From Longimicrobium sp. (lineage in GTDB: Bacteria; Gemmatimonadota; Gemmatimonadetes; Longimicrobiales; Longimicrobiaceae): 64,000 nt of DNA. The DNA lies in the NCBI GenBank assembly GCA_036389795.1, contig DASVWD010000140.1, positions 86,591-150,590 on the forward strand, read 5' to 3'. The notes under the pieces are model-generated. The model worked only from the letters and a program-made list of their open reading frames with translations, had not been told where the DNA came from and did not search any database. The position numbers and the translations under genes are program-made. Below, piece by piece: positions 7,692 through 14,326 of this stretch (within the stretch, counting starts at the first letter, position 1; the number at the start of each line of letters is the position of its first letter).

Positions 7692-7873
7692 GTGAGGGAT
7701 GCGCGCCCGGAGGGCCGGGACACGGGCGCGCCGGGGGTTTGGCGCGAACGTGGCCCGGCGCGGTTGGGCACAGTCGTATCGTGCCCTACCGCGCGCGCAG
7801 CCCGGCCCGGAGCGCAGCGGAGGGACACGCCCAGACTGCAGTGCGAAGTCCTGAGTGCGAAGTGCGAAGTGCG
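7692..7873 (+). repeat. 180-bp dispersed repeat, copy A
   Basis: The element begins GTGAGGGATGCGCGCCCG, has TTGGGCACAGTCGTATCGTG in the middle and ends in GTGCGAA units. A second copy lies in the opposite orientation at 55127-55310, with long identical blocks (for example GCGCGCAGCCCGGCCCGGAG). The short reading frames through it have no recognisable product. It interrupts the metal importer operon, leaving 79 bp before the first permease start. Confidence 0.85.
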
Positions 7874-7952
7874 TTCGTACCCAATTGACCGATACCAATC
7901 CTCCCGGTGGAGGCGAGACTATGTTCCTGGAATTGTTCGCGGCGGCGGGGCG

Positions 7953-9074
7953 ATGATGGCGCTCCCCGACCTCTTCGGCGACTACACGCTGCGCACGGTG
8001 GCGCTCGGCGCGGCGGCGCTGGGCGCGGTGAGCGGCTCGCTGGGCTCGTTCGCGGTGCTGCGCAAGCAGAGCCTGCTGGGCGACGCCATCAGCCACGCGG
8101 CGCTCCCCGGGATCGCGCTGGCCTTCCTCCTCACCGGGAGCAAGGCGTCGCTGGTGCTAGTGCTGGGCGCGGCCGCCGCGGGGTGGCTGGGGACGCTGAT
8201 CGTGATGCGCATCGTGGGCACCACGCGGGTGAAGGAGGACAGCGCGCTGGGGATCGTGCTCTCGGTGTTCTTCGGGCTGGGGCTGGTGCTGCTCACCTAC
8301 ATCCAGAAGCGCCCCGACGCCAGCCAGGCGGGGCTCGACCGCTTCCTCTTCGGCCAGGCGGCCACGCTGCTGCACCGCGACGTGATCCTGATCGCCTCGC
8401 TGGGCGCGGTGGCGCTCCTGGTGGCGGCGCTCTTCTGGAAGGAGTTCAAGCTGCTGGCCTTCGACCCCGACTTCGGCTCGAGCCTGGGCTTCCCGATGCG
8501 GGCGATGGACGTGCTGCTCACCTCGGTGCTCGTCCTCTCGATCGTGATCGGGCTGCAGACGGTGGGCGTGGTGCTGATGAGCGCGATGGTGGTGGCGCCG
8601 GCGTCGGCCGCGCGGCAGTGGACCGACCGCACCGGGCGGATGGTGTTCCTGGCCGGGGGCTTCGGGGCGCTGGCCGGGGTCTCGGGCGCGGTGGTGAGCA
8701 GCCTGGGGCAGCACGTGCCCACCGGGCCCACCATCGTGCTCTGCCTGAGCGTGCTGGTGGCGGCGTCGATCGCCTTCGCGCCGAACCGGGGGCTGGCGTG
8801 GGAGTGGGTGCGGCAGCAGCGCAACCGGCGGCGGCTGCACATGGAGGCCGTGCTCGGCGACCTGGCGGCGCTGGCGCGCCAGCACCCGGGGCAGGCGCAC
8901 GGCCACGCCACGGCGGCGCTGGAGGCGATGCACCCGGGTGCGCACCACGAGCTGATGGCGCTGGAGTCGCGCGGGCTGGCGCGGCAGACGGCGGAGGGGG
9001 AGTGGGCCATCACCCCCGCCGGGCAGGCGCAGGCCGAGCGGCGCGGCGGCCGCCTGAGGGAGGTGGAGCCGTGA
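7953..9074 (+). CDS. Mn/Zn ABC transporter permease 1 with C-terminal winged-helix-like domain
   Basis: Residues 1 to about 290 form the ABC-3 type permease with multiple hydrophobic segments and the conserved early motif LLGDAISHAALPG. After APNRGLAWEW the chain becomes soluble for about 85 residues. This part runs LGDLAALARQHPG ... LMALESRGLARQ, then EWAITPAGQ, which looks like a DtxR/winged-helix module. Permeases of this family often lack such an extension. The start at 7953 was chosen because the longer frame upstream runs through the 180-bp repeat. The stop overlaps the GTG of permease 2 (GTGA). Confidence 0.88.
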   Translation: MMALPDLFGDYTLRTVALGAAALGAVSGSLGSFAVLRKQSLLGDAISHAALPGIALAFLLTGSKASLVLVLGAAAAGWLGTLIVMRIVGTTRVKEDSALGIVLSVFFGLGLVLLTYIQKRPDASQAGLDRFLFGQAATLLHRDVILIASLGAVALLVAALFWKEFKLLAFDPDFGSSLGFPMRAMDVLLTSVLVLSIVIGLQTVGVVLMSAMVVAPASAARQWTDRTGRMVFLAGGFGALAGVSGAVVSSLGQHVPTGPTIVLCLSVLVAASIAFAPNRGLAWEWVRQQRNRRRLHMEAVLGDLAALARQHPGQAHGHATAALEAMHPGAHHELMALESRGLARQTAEGEWAITPAGQAQAERRGGRLREVEP

Positions 9075-10189
9075 TCGCGCTCGCGCCCGAACAGGAGATC
9101 CAGTGGATCGCGGCGGTGACGGCGGCCGCCTGCGCGCTCCCCGGCGTGTTCCTGGTGCTCCGGCGGATGGCGCTCATGAGCGACGCCATCAGCCACGCCA
9201 TCCTGCTGGGGATCGTGCTGGCGTTCTTCGTCACCGAGAACATCGCCTCGCCGCTCCTGATCGCGGCCGCGGCGGCCACGGGGGTGCTCACCGTGTCGCT
9301 GGTGGAGGCGCTGCACCGCACCCGCCGGGTGAAGGAGGACGCGGCGATCGGGCTGGTGTTCCCCGCGCTGTTCAGCATGGGGGTGATCCTGATCTCGCGC
9401 TTCGCGGGGAACGTGCACCTGGACGTGGACGCGGTGCTGCTGGGCGAGCTGGCGTTCGCGCCGTTCAACCGCCTGGTCGTCGGCGGGGTGGACCTGGGGC
9501 CGCGGACTCTCTGGGTGATGATCGGGATCCTGGCGCTGAACGTGGCCTTCATCCTGGCGTTCTACAAGGAGCTCAAGCTCACCACCTTCGACGCGGCGCT
9601 GGCCGGGGCGCTGGGCTTCGCGCCGGCGGTGGTGCACTACGCCTTCATGACGCTGGTGTCGGTGACGGCCGTGGGCGCCTTCGACGCCGTGGGCTCGGTG
9701 CTGGTGGTGGCGCTGATGATCGCCCCGCCGTCGGCGGCGTACCTGCTGACGGACCGGCTGCCGCGGATGATCGGGCTGAGCGTGGCGATCGGGGTGGCGA
9801 GCGCGCTGGCGGGGTACTGGATGTCGTACCTGCTCGACGTCTCCATCGCGGGGTCGATGGCGACGATGACGGGGGTGGCGTTCGGGCTGGTGTTCCTCTT
9901 CGCGCCGGAGCGCGGGGCGGTGGCGCTGGCCCGGCGGCGGGCGCGCCAGCGCTGGGAGTTCGCGCAGGCCATGCTGGCGATCCACCTGCTGAACCACGAG
10001 GCGTCGCCCGCGGCCGCGACGGAGAACCGGGAGACGCACCTGCACGAGCACCTGCGCTGGGAGCCCGGCTTCGCGCGCGCGGTGGTGCGCCGCGCGCAGG
10101 GCGCCGGCCTGGTGGCGCGCGTGAACGGCGACCGCCTGGCGCTCACCGACCGCGGCCGCTCCGTCGCCCGCGAGATGGTGGCGGCGTAG
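9071..10189 (+). CDS. Mn/Zn ABC transporter permease 2 with C-terminal winged-helix-like domain
   Basis: This paralogue of permease 1 starts with a GTG that overlaps the previous stop by 4 bp and is preceded by AGGTGGAG. The conserved LMSDAISHAILLG motif is near residue 38, and several hydrophobic segments end near FLFAPERG. About 95 soluble residues follow (AQAMLAIHLLNHEAS ... GAGLVARVNGDRLALTDRGR), again winged-helix-like. Two different permeases imply a heterodimeric membrane channel, as in Treponema TroCD. Confidence 0.9.
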   Translation: MIALAPEQEIQWIAAVTAAACALPGVFLVLRRMALMSDAISHAILLGIVLAFFVTENIASPLLIAAAAATGVLTVSLVEALHRTRRVKEDAAIGLVFPALFSMGVILISRFAGNVHLDVDAVLLGELAFAPFNRLVVGGVDLGPRTLWVMIGILALNVAFILAFYKELKLTTFDAALAGALGFAPAVVHYAFMTLVSVTAVGAFDAVGSVLVVALMIAPPSAAYLLTDRLPRMIGLSVAIGVASALAGYWMSYLLDVSIAGSMATMTGVAFGLVFLFAPERGAVALARRRARQRWEFAQAMLAIHLLNHEASPAAATENRETHLHEHLRWEPGFARAVVRRAQGAGLVARVNGDRLALTDRGRSVAREMVAA

Positions 10190-10234
10190 ATCGGCTTTCG
10201 AAACGACGACGGCGGGTCCGCCCGCTCTGGAGCC

Positions 10235-10615
10235 ATGGCCGCAGAATTGATCGCGAAGGTCTACTCCGCCGGCTTCCTGGTGATCGGGCTCTCCCACCTG
10301 GCGCGCCCGCGGCTCTGGGCGGACTTCTTCGCCGAGGTCCTCCGGAGCCGGCACGCCGCCTTCCTCATCGGCACCCTCACCCTGCCGGCGGGCCTGCTGA
10401 TCGTCGTCGGCCACAACGTCTGGGTCCCCGGGCCGCGGACGCTGATCACCCTGGCCGGCTGGGGGATGACGCTCAAGGCCACCGCCTACCTCCTCTTCCC
10501 CCGCTCGGCGGACCGGCTCGTCGCGACCGGCGCCACGCCCCGCAGCTACGCCATCGGCGGCGCGGTGATGTCCGCGATCGGCGCGCTGCTCGTCTTTGAC
10601 GTCTTCCTTTCGTAG
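10235..10615 (+). CDS. Small integral membrane protein, function unknown
   Basis: The 126-residue product has about four hydrophobic segments (VYSAGFLVIGLSHL, AAFLIGTLTLPAGLLIVVG, LITLAGWGMTLKATAYLLF, AIGGAVMSAIGALLVFDVF). It has no signal-like charge pattern beyond the first helix and no family I can name. It follows the importer by 45 bp and could be read through from it, though nothing else links it to metal transport. Confidence 0.65.
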   Translation: MAAELIAKVYSAGFLVIGLSHLARPRLWADFFAEVLRSRHAAFLIGTLTLPAGLLIVVGHNVWVPGPRTLITLAGWGMTLKATAYLLFPRSADRLVATGATPRSYAIGGAVMSAIGALLVFDVFLS

Positions 10616-10628
10616 CCCTGGCCCGCCG

Positions 10629-10646
10629 GTATAATTTTTGTTATAC
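10629..10646 (+). promoter_or_regulatory. Promoter -10 overlapped by palindromic operator of the AbrB-Doc module
   Basis: TATAAT at 10630-10635 lies inside a perfect inverted repeat, GTATAA (10629-10634) and TTATAC (10641-10646), with a 6-nt spacer. A swapped-hairpin AbrB-type antitoxin would be expected to bind such a site and repress its own operon. The start codon is 31 bp downstream, preceded by GGAG at 10667-10670. Confidence 0.7.
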
Positions 10647-10676
10647 TCCAGTGCGGACGCAAACCTGGAGGCCGAG

Positions 10677-10904
10677 ATGTACAGGACCATGACTCTGCGG
10701 CGGATCGGGGGCTCCTTGGGCGGCACGCTCCCGAAGGAAGTGACTGAGCGGTTGAACGTGGGCGAGGGCGATAAGCTGTTCGTCGTCGAGCGGGAGGACG
10801 GCATTCTCCTGACTCCCTACGATCCCACGTTCGAGAAGGCGATGAAGATCTACGAGCGCGGTGCGAGGAAGTACCGCAACGCGCTTCGGGAACTCGCGAA
10901 ATAG
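10677..10904 (+). CDS. AbrB/MazE-type antitoxin of a Doc toxin pair
   Basis: The 75-residue protein starts MYRTMTLRRIGGSLGGTLPKEVTERLNVGEGDKL, here split: the MTLRRIGGSLGGTLPKE core is a SpoVT/AbrB swapped-hairpin DNA-binding domain. The C-terminal basic helix would neutralise the toxin. The ATG at 10677 was chosen over an in-frame start at 10638 because of the GGAG six bases upstream and because 10638 lies inside the operator. The toxin gene starts 2 bp after its stop. Pairing of Doc with an AbrB-type rather than Phd-type antitoxin is the less usual arrangement. Confidence 0.85.
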   Translation: MYRTMTLRRIGGSLGGTLPKEVTERLNVGEGDKLFVVEREDGILLTPYDPTFEKAMKIYERGARKYRNALRELAK

Positions 10905-10906
10905 GA

Positions 10907-11302
10907 ATGGCTGCCGAGCCGGTCTGGCTGAGCCGCGAACTCGTCGATCAAATCCATGCGAATCAGATCGAAGAGCACGGAGGAAGCCACGGGGCGCGTG
11001 ATGATGGTCTGATCGAGTCCGCACTGGAGCGCCCACGAAACCGCTGGCAGTACGATCCTGAGGCGGATCTTCATTCACTTGCAGCAGCGTACGGATACGG
11101 GCTCGCCAAGAATCACGGCTACATTGACGGGAACAAGCGTGTCGCATACATGGCGATGTATGTGTTCCTGGGCCTCAATGGACTCGAAATCGAGGTGGCC
11201 GAGCCCGAGACCGTGATGGCCATGCTGGAAGTCGCGGCCGGAGAGCGCTCGGAAGATCAACTCGTGGAGTGGCTCCGGGAGCATACAATTCCCTTCGAAT
11301 AG
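10907..11302 (+). CDS. doc: Doc-type toxin (Fic fold)
   Basis: Doc toxins phosphorylate elongation factor Tu and stop translation. The 131-residue product carries the catalytic loop HGYIDGNKRVAY, matching the H-x-[FY]-x-[DN]-x-N-K-R Doc motif, preceded by the helix AAAYGYGLAKN. N-terminal LVDQIHANQIEEHGG and RDDGLIESALERP are typical of the family. It is the second gene of a two-gene operon with an AbrB-type antitoxin and is followed by a strong terminator. The H, D, N, K and R of the loop are intact, so it should be active. Confidence 0.93.
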   Translation: MAAEPVWLSRELVDQIHANQIEEHGGSHGARDDGLIESALERPRNRWQYDPEADLHSLAAAYGYGLAKNHGYIDGNKRVAYMAMYVFLGLNGLEIEVAEPETVMAMLEVAAGERSEDQLVEWLREHTIPFE

Positions 11303-11313
11303 CTGTGGGAATG

Positions 11314-11347
11314 AGCGGGTGTCGCTCTCGACGCCCGCTTCGTTTTT
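11314..11347 (+). terminator. Rho-independent terminator of the AbrB-Doc operon
   Basis: An 11-bp stem with one G-T pair (11314-11324 with 11329-11339) closes a CTCT tetraloop. It is followed by TCGTTTTT. Confidence 0.85.
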
Positions 11348-11420
11348 CTGACCGGGAGCACACAACTTGCGCGGCGGTTCCTCCCCCTCGCGGACGACGA
11401 GAGAGAGACAGGAGGATGCG

Positions 11421-11807
11421 ATGGACCACAAGCCGCAGACCGAGGCCAAGCACCCGCCCGAGTACCAGCGCGACCTGAGCCCCGACCACATGGCCGGGCA
11501 GAACGTCGGCAACCCGTCGGGCGACCGGGAGGTGGGGCTGCGCACGGCGTTCGACGTGAAGTCGGTGCACCGCTCGCTCTCCGGGCTCCCCGACGACGAG
11601 CTGAAGCAGGTGCCGATCCTGGAGGAGGGCACGCGCCTGCAGCAGGGCGCCACCTACCTGGACCTGGCGCACCCCGAGCGCGGCGAGCTGACCGCCACGG
11701 GCGACATGGCGGCGGGACCGGAGAACGTGTACGTGGCCAAGGACCGGGTGCCGTACCAGACCTGGAACCGCCTGCGGGGCGTCGACGACCCGCGGCGCAC
11801 CACCTGA
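11421..11807 (+). CDS. Hypothetical hydrophilic protein
   Basis: A strong ribosome binding site (GGAGG at 11411-11415) precedes this 128-residue protein. It is soluble, rich in charged residues and proline, and has no signal peptide or membrane helix. Segments such as GLPDDELKQVPILEEGTRLQQG and a C-terminal KDRVPYQTWNRL look like a compact small protein, but I do not recognise the family. It lies alone between two terminators, so it is probably its own transcription unit. Confidence 0.7.
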   Translation: MDHKPQTEAKHPPEYQRDLSPDHMAGQNVGNPSGDREVGLRTAFDVKSVHRSLSGLPDDELKQVPILEEGTRLQQGATYLDLAHPERGELTATGDMAAGPENVYVAKDRVPYQTWNRLRGVDDPRRTT

Positions 11808-11814
11808 CGCCGGC

Positions 11815-11845
11815 GAGCGCGGCGGCCCCACCGGCCGCCGCGCTC
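11815..11845 (+). terminator. Hairpin after the hypothetical gene
   Basis: A perfect 13-bp GC-only stem (11815-11827 with 11833-11845) with a 5-nt loop lies 8 bp after the stop. There is no T-run, so termination is less certain. Confidence 0.55.
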
Positions 11846-11869
11846 CGCTTCGCTCCCCCATCGGAGCCG

Positions 11870-12481
11870 ATGATCGAGATCCTGCTGGAGCTTCCTCCGC
11901 CCGGCGGCTACGTCCGCGCCGAGGGGTGGGAGTCGTACGACGAGGTGCCCGCGACGAAGGCGTGGCACCGCTTCGCCGCGGAAATCGAGGCGGGGGTCGA
12001 GGCCGGGCTCGCGGGCGACGGCGCCGGGGCGCTGCGGCGCTTCGACCTGGCGGCCGCGGAGCTGCCGCCGGAGGCGCTCTACGGCCGGCTGCTGCTGGGG
12101 ATCGACCGCGCGCAGGCGCTGCTCCTGCTGGACGACGCGGCGGGGGCGGAGGACGAGGCGGTGAGGGCGCTGCGCCTGGCGCGGCGCGAGAAGCGGGAGC
12201 ACTGGATGGCGCTGGCCGGGCTGGGCGTGGCGCTGGTCTACCTGGCGCGCGGCCGGCGGGCCGAGGCGCGCACCCGCCTGGGCGAGGCGGTCCGCGGCTT
12301 CGCGCGCCACGGCGACCGGCTGCGGCAGATCCAGTGTCACTACGTGCTGGGCGAGATCGCCTACCTGGGCGAGGACCCGATCCGCGCCGGCTCGCACTAC
12401 CGCGACGGGCTGGCCGTGGCGCGCGAGGCGTGCGAGCAGGAGTGGATCGAGCTGCTCACCAGCCGCTTCGAGCATCGTTAA
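11870..12481 (+). CDS. Cytoplasmic TPR-like protein
   Basis: The 203-residue protein is almost all helical. Repeating helix pairs (DGAGALRRFDLAAAELPPEALYG, DDAAGAEDEAVRALRLARR, GRRAEARTRLGEAVRGFARHG and a final YRDGLAVAREACEQ) have the spacing of tetratricopeptide repeats. No signal peptide is present. TPR proteins scaffold protein complexes, and no partner can be named from the neighbourhood. The gene precedes a second, secreted TPR protein by 96 bp in the same direction. Confidence 0.7.
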   Translation: MIEILLELPPPGGYVRAEGWESYDEVPATKAWHRFAAEIEAGVEAGLAGDGAGALRRFDLAAAELPPEALYGRLLLGIDRAQALLLLDDAAGAEDEAVRALRLARREKREHWMALAGLGVALVYLARGRRAEARTRLGEAVRGFARHGDRLRQIQCHYVLGEIAYLGEDPIRAGSHYRDGLAVAREACEQEWIELLTSRFEHR

Positions 12482-12577
12482 TCCCGCCAACGAGTTGAGG
12501 GGCTTGCGCCGGACGGCCTTCCCGCGGTATCGTGTGTATCCCGTCATTCCTCGTTTTCCCTTCGAACTCCACTTCCG

Positions 12578-13720
12578 ATGCTCCGCCGATTCTTCGCCTC
12601 CGTCGCCGTCGCGGTGGCGCTCGCCGCGCCGGCCGCCGCGCAGAACGCCCCCGAGCGCCCCGAGCTGCCGCGGGGCGCCGACCCGAACGACTGGGAAGCC
12701 TACTACGACTTGGGCGTCGTCAAGCTCAACGCGAAGCTGGGGAGGGACGCCGGGGCGGCGTTCTACTGGGCCGCGCGCCTGGAGCCGCAGCGCGCGGAGC
12801 CGCTCTACGGGATGCGCGCCGCCGTGTTCATGCAGGACCTCACGCTCTGGGAGCGCTACCTGGCGGACGACGAGCGCGCGCTGCGGAGCCCGGCCGCGCT
12901 GCGCGCGGACTCGCTCATGGTCGAGTCGCTCCTGCGCAACCCGTTCGTCGCGCCCACCCTCGACGTGCTGCTGCTCGACCAGCTTCCCGGGTACTGGGGG
13001 CAGGACCGGACCACGCAGGGGTGGCTGCACTTCGCCCGCGGCAACCTGGGGCAGGCGGCGCGCCACTTCCGCGCGGCGATCGAGTCGAACCCCCGCTCCA
13101 ACTATCGCCGCCGCTACTCCCTGGCGACGGTGCTGGTGGTGATGGGGGAGATGGACAGCGCCGCGGTGCAGATCCAGGCGATGCTCGACGAGCTGCGCCG
13201 GCGCGACGAGGCGCGCGTGGTGGTGGTCTACCAGTCGAAGGAGACGCTGGAGTACGCGCTGGGGCTGCTGCACATGGCGCGGCGGCGCTGGCCCGAGGCG
13301 CGCGCCGCCATGGAGCGCGCGGTGCTCGAGAACGCGGGCGGGCACCTGGGGCACCGCGGCCTCGCCTCCATCGCGCAGGCGGAGGGGAAGGCCGCCGAGG
13401 CGGTGGAGGAGTACCGGCAGGCGGTGGCGCTCGGCGGCGAGCACCCGCTGCTGGAGTACGAGTTCGGCGACGCCCTCCTGCGCGCCGGCGCCGTCGAGGA
13501 GGCCATCGAGCACCTGGGGCGCGCCGTCGCCCGGGAGCCGTACTGGGCCGACGCGCGCCTGGAGCTCGGCCGCGCCTGCGAGACCGCGGGGAAGACGGCG
13601 GAGGCGCTGGAGGCCTACGAGCGCTACGCCCAGCTCGCCCCCCGGAAGGACGCCGCCACCGTCCAGGCGGTCCGCCAGCGCATCGAGCGGCTCCGCGCCG
13701 CGCCGCCGTCCGCGCCGTGA
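12578..13720 (+). CDS. Secreted TPR-repeat protein
   Basis: The 380-residue product begins with a clear signal peptide (MLRRFFASVAVAVALAAPAAAQ, cut after about residue 22). At least five TPR-like helix pairs follow, for example TQGWLHFARGNLGQAARHFRA, AEGKAAEAVEEYRQAVALGG and TAGKTAEALEAYERYAQLAPR. It should act in the periplasm, probably as a protein-interaction scaffold. The gene converges on the GNAT gene with a gap of only 16 bp and no visible terminator between them. Confidence 0.8.
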   Translation: MLRRFFASVAVAVALAAPAAAQNAPERPELPRGADPNDWEAYYDLGVVKLNAKLGRDAGAAFYWAARLEPQRAEPLYGMRAAVFMQDLTLWERYLADDERALRSPAALRADSLMVESLLRNPFVAPTLDVLLLDQLPGYWGQDRTTQGWLHFARGNLGQAARHFRAAIESNPRSNYRRRYSLATVLVVMGEMDSAAVQIQAMLDELRRRDEARVVVVYQSKETLEYALGLLHMARRRWPEARAAMERAVLENAGGHLGHRGLASIAQAEGKAAEAVEEYRQAVALGGEHPLLEYEFGDALLRAGAVEEAIEHLGRAVAREPYWADARLELGRACETAGKTAEALEAYERYAQLAPRKDAATVQAVRQRIERLRAAPPSAP

Positions 13721-13736
13721 CCTCCGTCTCGCACGG

Positions 13737-14216
13737 CTAGCCCGGACGCCGCAGCACGGCGAAGCGCGTCCCCTCCGGGTTCGCGAAGCTCTGCTCCACG
13801 ACGAAGCCCGCGCGCTCGCAAGCCCTGAGCGCACGGGCGTTCCATTCGGCGACGGTGACGCGGAAGGCGGGCGGGTGGAACCGCTCACGGGCGAAGCCGA
13901 GCGCCGCTTCCAGCAACGGGAGTCCTCGCCCGCGCCCCGTCAGCTCCGGGCGCACGCCGCCGCCGACGTCCAGCGCCTCGCCCGCGTAGTCGCCGCCGGG
14001 AACGCGCGCGTCCGGCCCGAAGCACCAGTAGGCGACGAGCGCGCCGTCTCCATCCCGCACGGCGAAGTACGCGTTCGCGGGATCGAGGAAGGTGCGCAGC
14101 GCTGCGTCCGGATCTCCCGTGCCGGGATCGTAGACCGCGTACAGGCCGGCGTAGCGCCAGGCGAGGATCTCGCGGGCGCTCTCCTCGTCCATCGGCTGGA
14201 AGGTGAAGGCGGCCAT
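13737..14216 (-). CDS. GNAT family acetyltransferase
   Basis: The 159-residue product starts MAAFTFQPMDEESAREILAW and shows GNAT features: AYFAVRDGDGALVAYWCFG, the acetyl-CoA loop PELTGRGRGLPLLEAALGF, and the final strand RVTVAEWNARALRACERAGF. The acceptor is unknown. The reading frame is much longer upstream, but that part is only antisense of dnaE2, so the ATG at 14216 is used. A hairpin repeat lies between this gene and dnaE2. Confidence 0.85.
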   Translation of the reverse strand: MAAFTFQPMDEESAREILAWRYAGLYAVYDPGTGDPDAALRTFLDPANAYFAVRDGDGALVAYWCFGPDARVPGGDYAGEALDVGGGVRPELTGRGRGLPLLEAALGFARERFHPPAFRVTVAEWNARALRACERAGFVVEQSFANPEGTRFAVLRRPG

Positions 14217-14260
14217 GAGATCCCGTCCGGCGGTATCGTTCAGGTATCGGATCTGAAAAG

Positions 14261-14319
14261 TCTCACACAGAGAAACAGAGGAACAGAGAGATCCTCTCTT
14301 CCTCTGTTTCTCTGTGTGA
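14261..14319. repeat. Long hairpin repeat, CACAGAGA family
   Basis: Left arm 14261-14290 (TCTCAC then 8-nt ACAGAGAA-like units) pairs with right arm 14294-14319, which ends TCTCTGTGTGA. It sits 8 bp downstream of the dnaE2 stop and could terminate that operon. Confidence 0.85.
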
Positions 14320-14326
14320 TCCAAAT

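Noticed and set aside
7692..7952. N-terminal extension of permease 1 through the 180-bp repeat
   Set aside because: The repeat occurs elsewhere without a permease, and the extension lacks any membrane or signal sequence. The start at 7953 gives a normal permease.
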